The position numbers were made by a program, and so were the translations under genes. A DNA stretch of 64,000 nucleotides from Chitinophagaceae bacterium (GTDB lineage: Bacteria; Bacteroidota; Bacteroidia; Chitinophagales; Chitinophagaceae), in contig JADKJC010000001.1 of the NCBI GenBank assembly GCA_016722465.1, positions 682,001 to 746,000 of the forward strand, given 5' to 3'. The notes beneath the pieces are model-generated. The model ran no database searches. It was not told where the DNA came from and worked only from the letters and a program-made list of their open reading frames with translations. This document shows positions 27,318 to 37,259 of this stretch, one piece after another (positions within the stretch are counted from its first letter, which is position 1; each line of letters begins with the position of its first letter).

Positions 27318-29723
27318 TTATTCGGTTCTTAAAGCTTTAACCGGGTTGGCGAAAGCTGCCTTTAATGTTTGTAACCCAATCAGCAGCAAAGTAACCGCTC
27401 CCAACAGCAATAATGCCAACACAAAAGGCTGTGCCGAAATGCTGATATGATATGCATAATTATTCAGCCATTTATTCATGATCAGATAAGCAAGCGGAAA
27501 AGCCACCAGCGCAGCAGCCAGTATAATCAAGATAAATTCTTTTATAAACAACAGCATAATGCTTTGCACAGAAGCGCCCAGTACTTTCCTGATGCCGATC
27601 TCTTTGATTCTTTTGTGAATGCTTAAAGAGATCAAACCCAATATGCCCAACAGTACAATAATCAATGATAAAATGGTGGCTGCATAAGCCGCTTTTTTTA
27701 ACTGCAGTTCTGTGGCATATAATTTCTTCAGCGTACCATCCATAAAGCTGTACTCAAAAGAACTGCCGGGCATAATCTGTGCCCATTTTTTTTGAATGGC
27801 TTCAATAGAAGCGGACACATTACCCGGCTTTAGCCTGAATGAAAGATAGCGGTAGGTAATGGCATTGTTTACGTTGAAGAAAATAGCAGGCTGTATATTT
27901 TCCTGCATCGAGCCAAAATGAAAATCATTTACGACCCCTTTGATGGTATACACCGTAGGGTCATTCGGTATCCTTACCTGTTTGCCAACAGCAGCGGAGG
28001 CAGTTGTATAGCCCAATTCCTTTATTGCCTTTTCATTCAGTATCACTTTACCGGAATCCAATCCACGGCTGTCAAAAAAAGCGCCATCAGTCAATGGTAC
28101 CTGGTAGGTACTCAAATAATTTTCATCGGTCACCAATGCCTGCATTTGAATGGCTGCAGCAGAATCTGCACCCACCCTGTAAACAGGCGGCTTTCCACCA
28201 TTCATACCATTGGGTATCTCATAAGATAAAGTAACATTGCTCACCTGCGGCATGGCTGCAAATTCATCCCGTATTGTTTTCATTTTTCTCACACCTTCAG
28301 GGCTCCAGTCTCTCGGCACCTGTGATGATACCATGTACTCTTTATTGTAGCCCAGGTTTTGGCTGAAAAAAAGAGTAACCTGTTGTGTTACGATCGCTGC
28401 ACTGATCAATACAATAAAAGCAATTGCAAATTGAAAACCTAACAGCGACTTGCGCAATACAATATTTTCTTTTACGGTGTTGATCTTACCTTTTAATGAA
28501 TTTACAGTGTTGATGAAAGACAATACAAATGCAGGATACGCACCGGCGCGTAAACCTACTGCGAGGATCAGCATTGGGGGCAGCAGGATAAAGTATAAAG
28601 GAAAAGCTGTTAATGAAGGAAGCTGTTTACCCACCATATCAGCAAAAACCGGCCTTGCAAACGGATAGGCCAGCAATGCCAGCGATGTGGCGATCAATAC
28701 CAATATCAATGACTCTGATAAAAACTGTATGATCAATTGTTTTTTTAATCCACCCAGCACTTTTCTTACACCGATCTCTCTCATGCGGTTGCCGGCGCTG
28801 CTGATGGCGATATTGATAAAATTCACCACCGCCATTAATAAAATAAACAGCGCTACAAATGACAACGCATACAGCATCCGCTTTACAAGCCAGTTGTCTT
28901 TTTTTAAATAATACTCTGTTAAAGGAACCGGGTGAATTGTCAAATTTGCCTTGATACCATCCGGTGCATTGGTTTGCATCAGCCGCTTAATTGCTTTATC
29001 TACATTAGCAAGGGTCGCTCCTTCTTTCAATTCGATATAAGAAGGCGTCCAGGTATTGCTCCAGTTTTCCATATCCGTTCTTCCGAAATATGCATAGGTA
29101 TTGGTAGGAATGAAAATGGTATTGTTGTTATTATCATTGAGGTTGGTAACAGAATTCTTTGGGATGGTTTTCAACACACCTGTAATGGCGAAATCTCTTT
29201 TACCGCCATTAAAACTTTGAATGCTGATGCTTTCTCCTACCACATTCTTTTTACCAAAATATTTTATGGCAGTTGCTTCCGTGATCACTGCGGAATAAGG
29301 TTCTTTCAATGCAGTAGCCGGATTGCCCTGCAGCAATTCAAAACCATACATAGATAACAAGGTACTGTCGCCAAGCTGAATGCCTTCCCTGAAATTTTTA
29401 TCCCCTTTTGATACGCCGGATGTAATGCCATCCCAGCGGTAATAGTTGGCCACCAGGTTGGGATAATCCTCTTTCAACCGCCTTGCAACAGGTGCCAATG
29501 TTGTAATGGTCCAGTTTGTTTGATCGCCCTTCCATTCGCTTTCTAAAAAATATTGCTGCTTTGCATGCTGCAGGTTTTTATTCACTTCCAGTTCACTCCA
29601 CACATAAGCACCTATCAGCAGCACGAATGTGATGCCTGCAAACAATCCTGCAATATTCACGGTTGAATAGAAAGGATGTTTGATGATATTGCGCCAGGCG
29701 AGTTTGAAATAATTTTTTATCAT
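27318..29723 (-). CDS. FtsX/MacB-like ABC permease 1 (last in array)
   Basis: An 801-residue inner-membrane protein built as two tandem MacB-like modules. The order is helix 1 after a basic start (MIKNYFKLAWRNIIKHPFY), a periplasmic domain, three helices of FtsX unit 1 (about 285-410) opening with the coupling motif REIGVRKVLGG, a fifth helix, a second periplasmic domain, then FtsX unit 2 with KEIGIRKVLGAS and the tail NPVKALRTE. MacB itself has four helices and dimerises; this is an internal duplication, so one chain may act as a whole pump. The start at 29723 removes ten residues of an in-frame extension that do not fit the family. Its stop faces module A and ATPase 2. Confidence 0.88.
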   Translation of the reverse strand: MIKNYFKLAWRNIIKHPFYSTVNIAGLFAGITFVLLIGAYVWSELEVNKNLQHAKQQYFLESEWKGDQTNWTITTLAPVARRLKEDYPNLVANYYRWDGITSGVSKGDKNFREGIQLGDSTLLSMYGFELLQGNPATALKEPYSAVITEATAIKYFGKKNVVGESISIQSFNGGKRDFAITGVLKTIPKNSVTNLNDNNNNTIFIPTNTYAYFGRTDMENWSNTWTPSYIELKEGATLANVDKAIKRLMQTNAPDGIKANLTIHPVPLTEYYLKKDNWLVKRMLYALSFVALFILLMAVVNFINIAISSAGNRMREIGVRKVLGGLKKQLIIQFLSESLILVLIATSLALLAYPFARPVFADMVGKQLPSLTAFPLYFILLPPMLILAVGLRAGAYPAFVLSFINTVNSLKGKINTVKENIVLRKSLLGFQFAIAFIVLISAAIVTQQVTLFFSQNLGYNKEYMVSSQVPRDWSPEGVRKMKTIRDEFAAMPQVSNVTLSYEIPNGMNGGKPPVYRVGADSAAAIQMQALVTDENYLSTYQVPLTDGAFFDSRGLDSGKVILNEKAIKELGYTTASAAVGKQVRIPNDPTVYTIKGVVNDFHFGSMQENIQPAIFFNVNNAITYRYLSFRLKPGNVSASIEAIQKKWAQIMPGSSFEYSFMDGTLKKLYATELQLKKAAYAATILSLIIVLLGILGLISLSIHKRIKEIGIRKVLGASVQSIMLLFIKEFILIILAAALVAFPLAYLIMNKWLNNYAYHISISAQPFVLALLLLGAVTLLLIGLQTLKAAFANPVKALRTE

Positions 29724-29833
29724 AACTATGAAAATTAAAAAGTTAAAAGTCAAAAATCAAAAGTCAAAAAAAGGTACCTCTTTATAACAAGGCATTTTCT
29801 TCATTTTTAACTTTTGACTTTTAATTTTTGACT
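29724..29833. repeat. AT-rich inverted spacer between permeases 1 and 2
   Basis: Words such as AAAAGTTAAAAGTCAAAAATC on one side and TTTTTAACTTTTGACTTTT on the other can pair over about 20 bases. Similar text fills 32237-32382 and, more loosely, 42275-42363, 44785-44865 and 47269-47395. Confidence 0.55.
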
Positions 29834-32236
29834 TTACTCAGTTCTCAAACTCTTCACCGGGTTTGCCAGCGCTGCTTTTACAGCCTGCACACTTACTGTA
29901 GCCAGTGCAACCAGTAATGCTACCAAACCAGCGATGGCAAACATCCACCAGCTGATAGTGATACGATATGCAAAATCCTGCAGCCATTTGTTCATGGCCC
30001 ACCATGCAATAGGTGATGCGATCAATAATGCAATGCAAACCAGTTTTAAAAAATCCTTTGAGATGATGAGTGTAATATGAGCGATAGATGCACCCAATAC
30101 TTTCCTGATACCAATTTCCTTAACCCTTTGCTGAACCGACAATGCAGTAAGTGCAAACAGACCAAGCGCTGAGATCAATACAGCGATCAGTGCAGCTGCA
30201 GTAATTATTTTTTTCCATTGCACATCTGCTTCATAGCGCTGCATCAGCCAGTCGTTCATGTTATAATAATCCAGTGTTGAATATGGAAGAATGGCATGAT
30301 ATGCTTTTTTAACAGCCGCAGTTGCCTGCTCCTCTTTACCCGGAACATACTTTACATAAGTATTCAGCAGGTCGCCTCTTGTGTCTAAAGAAAAAAAGAC
30401 AGGTTCGATCTTTTCTTTAAAATCTGCTGAGTGGTAATTTTTAACAACGCCAGCAACGGCAAACTGGCGGTCCTGCCACTCTACAAACTGTCCGACCGGG
30501 TCTTTGCGTTTATCAAGGTACGTTGCTGCAAAAGCTTCATTCACCATACAATTACTAACACTGTCGGCAACATTTTTATAACTCAAATACCTGCCTTTAG
30601 CCAATGGGATCTGCAATACCTGCAAATAATTATCATCAATAGTTTCATAGTAGGTCCAGTCGGTTTGTTTGCCATTGATCCGGAAAGCTGTTTTATTCCA
30701 GTTGCCGCTTTTTGTGCCCACCAGCCGGATGGCGGGATCTTTTGCCAATTCATTTTTCAATCGTTGCAACTCCGTTGGCTTGTCCCAGGGGAACTGCAGG
30801 TAGATGATGTCTTTGGCATTATACCCAAGATCTGCTTTGCTGATATAATTAAACTGCCGGTTGAATACAATTGTTCCGATGATCAATGCACCTGCAATTG
30901 CAAACTGCAATACCACGAGTGATTTGCCCAATAAATTATTGCCCGATAATTTAAGCCTGCTGTACAGGGTTTGCACGGGTTGAAATCCCGATGCAATAAA
31001 GGCAGGGTAAAAACCTGCCAGGAATGAAACAACAATGATCAATGCAATATAAACAGCGATGGTTGCCGGCTGCAGCAAATAAGAAAAACTGAATTGCCTG
31101 TGTGAGATGCTATTGAAAAATGGAATGGCAAGTTGTACCAGCAACAAGGCAGCGGCAAATGCAATAACAGTAACCACAAATGACTCGCTTAAAAACTGGA
31201 TGATCACCTGCGGCCTGGAACTTCCGGAAACTTTCCGGATACCGATCTCCTTGCTGCGTTGCATACTGCGTGCCAGCGCTATATTGACAAAATTGATACT
31301 TGCGATTACCAGGATTAAAATTGCAAGGCCTGAAAGTATGTAAGAGTAAGCCGCATCGCTCCAGTTGCTCAAACCGTTAGTGGCAAAAAAATCCTTATCC
31401 AGGTGCATGCTGAAAAAAGGCTGGAGTGTATACTGAAGTGTTGTTTTACCATTGTATTTTTGAAAACTTTCCCACCCTTCTGCATTGTGCCGCAGGTATA
31501 CAGGCCATAATTTTTTCTGTACTTCAGCCACATCTGCACCCTGGCGCAACAGGAAAAAGGTATTTAGGTATAGAGTGTTCCAGTTGCTCATCTGCGCATT
31601 GAATGCAGAAGCATCGGTAGGATTCTGGCGTTCAAACGGAATCAGCATATCAAACTGTATGGAAGAATTCAATGGCGCTGATTTAACCACACCTGTTACC
31701 AAAAAAGGTTCCAGTTTGTCATCTACTTCAATCTCCACTGTTTTACCCATCGGGTTCTGGCGGCCAAAATACCTGGCTGCAGCATCCTCACTCAATACAA
31801 CGGAATTGCGGCCCTGGAGCATATTGCCGGGGTTACCCTTCATTACATCAAAAGAAAAAATATTGAAAATAGTACTGTCTGCAAACAGCACCTGTGCCTT
31901 TACTCCTTCATTGCCATTCTTAGTGGTCATACTCCATCCTTTGATGCGGCAAAAACTTTCTATGGCCGGTATCTCCGAAGCAAACACTGGCCCATGGGGC
32001 AAACCGGTATTACCCATCTTCCTTTCTGTGCCGGTGGTATCTGTCATGGTCTGCACAAGCCTGTAGATGTCTTTGCCATTCTTGTTAAAACGGTCGAAGC
32101 TCCATTCATCTTTTACAAACAACAGTATCAGCATTACGCAGGCAAGGCCAATAGCAAGGCCCGTAATATTCACAACGGATAATAATTTATTCCTGCTGAG
32201 ATTGCGGATTGCAATTTTGAAATAATTTTTTATCAT
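29834..32236 (-). CDS. FtsX/MacB-like ABC permease 2
   Basis: An 800-residue double-module permease. The start MIKNYFKIAIRNLSRNKLL leads into helix 1, and the KDEWSFDRFNKNGKDIYRL segment after it is the conserved entry to the first periplasmic domain. The first coupling motif is KEIGIRKVSGSS, the second KEIGIRKVLGAS, and it ends NPVKSLRTE. The second periplasmic domain holds LAKGRYLSYKNVADSVSNC and a KNYHSADFKEKIEP segment of the type conserved in the array. No ATPase domain is fused, so it needs a separate LolD-type ATPase. Spacers on both sides carry AT-rich inverted repeats. Confidence 0.9.
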   Translation of the reverse strand: MIKNYFKIAIRNLSRNKLLSVVNITGLAIGLACVMLILLFVKDEWSFDRFNKNGKDIYRLVQTMTDTTGTERKMGNTGLPHGPVFASEIPAIESFCRIKGWSMTTKNGNEGVKAQVLFADSTIFNIFSFDVMKGNPGNMLQGRNSVVLSEDAAARYFGRQNPMGKTVEIEVDDKLEPFLVTGVVKSAPLNSSIQFDMLIPFERQNPTDASAFNAQMSNWNTLYLNTFFLLRQGADVAEVQKKLWPVYLRHNAEGWESFQKYNGKTTLQYTLQPFFSMHLDKDFFATNGLSNWSDAAYSYILSGLAILILVIASINFVNIALARSMQRSKEIGIRKVSGSSRPQVIIQFLSESFVVTVIAFAAALLLVQLAIPFFNSISHRQFSFSYLLQPATIAVYIALIIVVSFLAGFYPAFIASGFQPVQTLYSRLKLSGNNLLGKSLVVLQFAIAGALIIGTIVFNRQFNYISKADLGYNAKDIIYLQFPWDKPTELQRLKNELAKDPAIRLVGTKSGNWNKTAFRINGKQTDWTYYETIDDNYLQVLQIPLAKGRYLSYKNVADSVSNCMVNEAFAATYLDKRKDPVGQFVEWQDRQFAVAGVVKNYHSADFKEKIEPVFFSLDTRGDLLNTYVKYVPGKEEQATAAVKKAYHAILPYSTLDYYNMNDWLMQRYEADVQWKKIITAAALIAVLISALGLFALTALSVQQRVKEIGIRKVLGASIAHITLIISKDFLKLVCIALLIASPIAWWAMNKWLQDFAYRITISWWMFAIAGLVALLVALATVSVQAVKAALANPVKSLRTE

Positions 32237-32382
32237 AACAGTAAAAATTAAAAGTCAAAAATTAAAAGTTAAAAGTCAAAATGTATATCCTGATGCATTT
32301 TTTTAAAGTAAAAAGTCAAAAAGAAAGATTTTATAACGGTGCACTTTCTCCATTTTTTACTTTTTACTTTTAATTTTTGACT
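32237..32382. repeat. AT-rich inverted spacer between permeases 2 and 3
   Basis: AAAATTAAAAGTCAAAAATTAAAAG at one end and CTTTTTACTTTTAATTTTTGAC at the other are imperfect reverse complements across about 100 bases. No ORF or promoter match is seen. Confidence 0.55.
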
Positions 32383-34777
32383 TTACTCTGTCCTCAAACT
32401 ATTCACCGGGTTGGCTACCGCCGCTTTGATGGCCTGGAAACTTACCGTAAACAATGCGATGATCAATACCAGTGAAACAGCAAACACAAAAACCCACGCC
32501 CCGATCTCCACCCGGTAAGGATAATTCTGTAACCATTTATTCATTGCCCACCAGGCAGCAGGAAAAGCCAGCACGGCTGCAATCAATACCAATTTCAAAA
32601 AACTGTTTGACAATGTAGATGCAATGCTGGTAACAGAAGCACCTAGTACTTTGCGGATGCCAATTTCCCTGGTGCGTTTTTCTGCTGCCAGTGTAGCCAG
32701 GCCAAACAAACCAATGCAGGAAATAAAAATGGTAAGTATGGCAGCAAATGAAATGATCTGCTTCCATTTTTCTTCTGCAGCATATTGCTTTGCATTCGAC
32801 TGGTCTTTAAAATCGTAATTGTATGGAACAAATGGCATCTGTGCCTTGAATACTTTTTCAATATGCTTCAATGTTTGCGAAGTATTCGCTGGTTTTATCT
32901 TTACCAGCAATTGCCCATAATCATATTTTGGATGCATGATGAACAATTGCGGCTGTATTTCCTCAGCAAGTGAAGCAAAATGATAGTTCTTCACCACACC
33001 CACCACATCATACTTCAAACTGTCGTAGAAAAAATCAACCTGCCGGTTGTTCATGTCCTTCCAGCCTGCCTTCTTCATGAATGCTTCATTCACTAAAACG
33101 GAATGTTCAGCGTCAGAAGGAAATACTGCTGAAAAATTCCTGCCCTGCACCAGCGGTATTTTGAGTGTTGGTAAAAAAGTGCTGTCGATTATATCAAAAG
33201 CAAAGTTGATTTCATTGCCATCTGCCTTAGCAACTGTGCCCCAGAATCCCCGTTGCCGCACAGCTACCGATTCAACAAAAGGATCTTTCATCAACTCCTG
33301 CCGGAACACCGCTACTTTATCAGCTTTCATCCGGTTAGTCCCCACGGTTACAAGGTTCTTATCATTGTAGCCAAGATCAAATCTCGTGAGAAAACTAAAC
33401 TGAGAATAAATAGTGATGGTGGCAATGATCAAAAAAGTGGTGAGTGTAAACTGCAACACCACCAGGCTCTTCGACAAATAATTTTTTCCCGACAAGGGCA
33501 TGCGGTTATACAGTGTTTGCACCGGGTTAAAACCAGACAATACTATGGCAGGATAAAACCCGGCCAGCAAAGAAGTGACGAAGAATAAACCAATATACCC
33601 GGCGATCAGTTTAGTGTCCAGTAAATAAGAAAAAGACAGTGCTTTGTTGGAAAGCTCATTAAATACCGGCAGTACCAGCAGCACCAGCAGGATGGCAAAT
33701 ACAAAAGCAAAAAAACTAAGCACAAACGATTCGCCTAAAAATTGTGCAATCAGTTGTTTGCGTCCGCCACCGATCACTTTTCTTACACCAATCTCTTTGG
33801 CTCTTTTTAAGGAACGTGCCACCGTAAGATTGACAAAATTGATACAGGCGATCAGCAGTACAAACAAAGCAATGCCTCCAAGAATTCTTGTGTAGATTGG
33901 ATTGCTTGCATCCACCAATCCATTTTGAGCCAGGAACTTTGTACTCAGGTGCATATCCAGCATCGGCTGTAACCCATATTGAAAAATGCCGGTGATACTG
34001 TATTTTTCTTTTCCTTCCTTTATCTGCGCTGCAGCATCAGCCTCGTACACCTTTTTAAATTTCTCTTCCACTTTGTTTATATCCGCATCAGGATGCAATA
34101 CCACAAATGTGTTCAGGAAAAAATTGATCCACTGGTTATCTGCCCTGCCTTCCCGGAGGTTTAATTTCATGGGCAGCAGCATCTGGATTTTAATGGAAGA
34201 ATTTTGCGGTGACTTTGGAACAATGCCTGCCACGGTGAAATTTTGAAAAGCGCCATTATCGCCTGTAGGCAATTCAATCGTTTTGCCAACTGCAGAGGAG
34301 GTGCCAAAGAATTTCTTCGCCACTTCTTCATTCAGCACTACCGAATACATATCCTTCATCACTTCGTTCCTGTTGCCTTCCTTTAGTGTGAAAGAAAACA
34401 CAGAAAAGAAATTTTCATCCACGTACAATGCTTCCTGGTCAAATATTTCTGTGCCGATTTTTACCGGTAACTGCTCAGACTGTACCCTTACAAACTCCTT
34501 TATTTCCGGGATCTCTTTTAAATGACGGACCGGGCATCATGCCGGTATTGCCATCGTTATTTTCTACTTTTCCTTCTGCATTGATATTGGTAATGGTAAC
34601 ACGGTAAATATTGCTGGCATTTTCATGAAAGCGGTCGTAACTCACTTCATCTTTGTTGTACAAAATAATAAGCATGCAACAGGCAAGACCAATGCTTAAG
34701 CCGGTGATATTGATAAAGCTGTACACTTTGTTACGCTTCAGGTTTCTCCAGGTGAGGGTGAAATAATTTTTAAACAT
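32383..34777 (-). pseudogene. FtsX/MacB-like ABC permease 3, frameshifted
   Basis: A permease of about 797 residues in two frames. The first 90 or so codons (start 34777, MFKNYFTLTWRNLKRNKVY) run through helix 1 and DEVSYDRFHENASNIYRV to PGPSFK, then go off frame in an A-run at about 34520 and stop at 34475. The other frame resumes with EIPEIKEFVRVQSEQLP and carries everything else: coupling motif KEIGVRKVIGGG, second motif REIGIRKVLGAS and tail NPVNSLRTE. Removing one A restores the frame, so this is an insertion, unlike most other breaks in the window. If real, the gene is dead, because helix 1 is separated from the rest. Confidence 0.85.
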
Positions 34778-34843
34778 TTTTTATTGTTTTGATATAAGCA
34801 ATGAATATTTATAAATGCAGCATTTCCCTCTTTCCATTTTCAA

Positions 34844-37219
34844 TCATTCCGATCTCAGCATCTTCACCGGGTTTGTCCTTACCGCCTGCAACACTTTGAT
34901 GCCGGTGGTAATCGCTGCAATGGCAAGCAGTACCATCACCCCTGTAAACATTGTGCCATTACTTACCCCTGCATTTACTTTAAATATCAGGTCAAGCAGC
35001 AATTTAGTAAGTGCGTAACCTGCGGCACTGCCCAGCATTGCAGCTAAAATAAATATCCAGCAATATCCTTTTGTTATCAGCACCAGCACATGCCCTGGAT
35101 TAGCACCGGCAACTTTCCTGATGGCAATCTCTTTCATTTTTTTTAGAACGGTTAGGGATACCAGCGCAAACAAACCAGCAGCCGTTAATAAAATTGAAAC
35201 AAATGCCACCCATGAAAAGATAGTAGCGATACTATTACTCACCTTGTAACTTTCCGCAATGATCTCGTTCTGATAAAAACCACGGAAGGGCTGCAATGGG
35301 AAAAGTTTTTGCCATGCCTTTTTTGTCTGCTCAAATACGTTGGTAAGATCTCCCTGCCGGGCCTGTAAAATGAGGTAACTGTATTTATCTTCCTTTACCA
35401 ATTTCATTACAGTAGGCTCCATGGGTTCAAACAGGCTATTGCAATGGAAATCCTTCATCACTCCTACCACTGAATAAACTGCCGTGTCAATACGCAATTG
35501 TTTGTTCAGTGCCTGCTGGTCGTTCCATCCATACATTGCAGCGAATTTCTGAGAAACCAATATAGCATTGGCATAATCAGATTCACGCTCTTTATCAAAC
35601 GAACGGCCTGTTGCCATTTTCAGTTTCATTACATCCACATAATCCCTGCCCACTTCAAAATAGCGGGTCTCCTTCTTAATGCCTTCTGCTTCCGGCACCT
35701 TGCTGCGCCGTTCAAAACCAATATGATGACGGCAGCCTGCCAAACCTGTCACCTGGGGCATCGCAGCCATTTCATTCTTTAAAGCATCAAACGTGTTTTT
35801 ATCTTTTACAAAAACGCCTATGCAGTTTTCAAGATTGTACCCAAAATCGTAGGTCTTTTGAAAGGATGCATTGCGGGCAAATGACATTCCGGCTACAACA
35901 GTGATGATGGCGATGGAGATCTGAAGCCCAAGCATCAGCCTTGAAAAGATATTAGAGCCCCCAAATTTTACATTGCCCCGGAATATACTGGACGGGTTAA
36001 ACCCAGCAATGTAAAAAGCAGGATAAGCACCTGCCAACAAAGCCGTAAACAATAATGTAACCAGCAGGAAAATCAGCAGGGATATATCATGAAGGTAGTT
36101 GGCCTGCACATCAATATATGTAAACATATTGTTGAAGATAGGCAGCCACCACATATTGATCAATACAGACAACAGGATAGCAATAAAGACAACCGCTGCA
36201 CATTCCAGCAATAATTGCGCTACCAGTTGTTGTTGGGTACCGCCCATTACTTTTCGCATACCAATCTCTTTCAGCTTTTGGCTGGCTTTTGCAACGGTGG
36301 TATTTGAAAAATTAAGGCATGCGGAAAGCAATAACAGGAAAGCCAGTACCAGTGGGCTATAAGCAGCAGAGTCGCCCGGCCTTTCAATAAAATCATTGGC
36401 ATCAATCGAATTACTCTGTGCAGCATTCTCTTTTATGGATAATAGTTTAAAGCCGGAGGTCTTCCAGTCTTCCCTTGCTTTGTTTTGCAGGGGCAGATAT
36501 TTATTTAGTTTTTCAGCAAGTCCTTTCGCATCAGTGTTGTTTGGTATCTTAAAATAAGCGGCCTCTAAAAACCACTTCCAGTCATCCGGGTTAACAACCG
36601 TACCATCGGGCTTACGGAGATTTATAAAATTGGTGATGAACTCAAACTGGATAGTGGAGTTCATCGGCACATCTTTTAAAATACCTTTTACGGTCAATGC
36701 AGTTTCATGTGGCAGGCCCGGGTAAAAAAGCAGTGTTTTACCAAGAGGGTTTTCATCGCCAAAATATTTTTTTGCTGTGTTTTCAGTTATCAGCACTGCA
36801 GTTTTATCGTTGATATCCTTACTGCCTGCAACCAGCGGAAAGTTGAAGAGATCAAAAAATGCAGGATCAGTAAAATGAGCGTGTTCAGCAAATGTCTCTG
36901 CCTTCTGTCCTTTTACATTCAGCCAGTCAGCATCCAGCTTCACGGCCTCCTCAATACCGGGAAATTCGCTTTTGGCAGCCTGCACTGCTGCCATCGGAAA
37001 AATACCTTTCATGCCATCAGCACCTTCCTTATAGGTAACTGCCCTGTACACATGGTCCTGGTCCTTATGGAAATTATCAAAACTAAAACTGAACTGGTAG
37101 GTCTGAAAACCCCATACCATGGCAGCGATGCCAATGCCCAGGCCCGCAATATTGATTAACGTATAACCCTTATACTTCCACAAATTGCGGATCACTATTT
37201 TTGAAATACTCCTGAACAT
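34844..37219 (-). CDS. FtsX/MacB-like ABC permease 4 (divergent subtype)
   Basis: A 791-residue paralogue that departs from its neighbours: it begins MFRSISKIVIRNLWKYKGY, has GFQTYQFSFSFDNFHKDQDHVYR in place of the DELSYDRF type entry, second coupling motif KEIAIRKVAGANPGHV rather than KEIGIRKVLGAS, and ends NPVKMLRSE. The first motif is KEIGMRKVMGGT. The duplicated eight-helix plan is retained. With permease 11 (also MFR..., FDN) it may form a separate subgroup. The gap to permease 5 is only 40 bases, so the two are probably co-transcribed. Confidence 0.88.
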   Translation of the reverse strand: MFRSISKIVIRNLWKYKGYTLINIAGLGIGIAAMVWGFQTYQFSFSFDNFHKDQDHVYRAVTYKEGADGMKGIFPMAAVQAAKSEFPGIEEAVKLDADWLNVKGQKAETFAEHAHFTDPAFFDLFNFPLVAGSKDINDKTAVLITENTAKKYFGDENPLGKTLLFYPGLPHETALTVKGILKDVPMNSTIQFEFITNFINLRKPDGTVVNPDDWKWFLEAAYFKIPNNTDAKGLAEKLNKYLPLQNKAREDWKTSGFKLLSIKENAAQSNSIDANDFIERPGDSAAYSPLVLAFLLLLSACLNFSNTTVAKASQKLKEIGMRKVMGGTQQQLVAQLLLECAAVVFIAILLSVLINMWWLPIFNNMFTYIDVQANYLHDISLLIFLLVTLLFTALLAGAYPAFYIAGFNPSSIFRGNVKFGGSNIFSRLMLGLQISIAIITVVAGMSFARNASFQKTYDFGYNLENCIGVFVKDKNTFDALKNEMAAMPQVTGLAGCRHHIGFERRSKVPEAEGIKKETRYFEVGRDYVDVMKLKMATGRSFDKERESDYANAILVSQKFAAMYGWNDQQALNKQLRIDTAVYSVVGVMKDFHCNSLFEPMEPTVMKLVKEDKYSYLILQARQGDLTNVFEQTKKAWQKLFPLQPFRGFYQNEIIAESYKVSNSIATIFSWVAFVSILLTAAGLFALVSLTVLKKMKEIAIRKVAGANPGHVLVLITKGYCWIFILAAMLGSAAGYALTKLLLDLIFKVNAGVSNGTMFTGVMVLLAIAAITTGIKVLQAVRTNPVKMLRSE

Positions 37220-37259
37220 ATTAATGATTTTAGGCGGTAATCAACAGAACACTAAACAA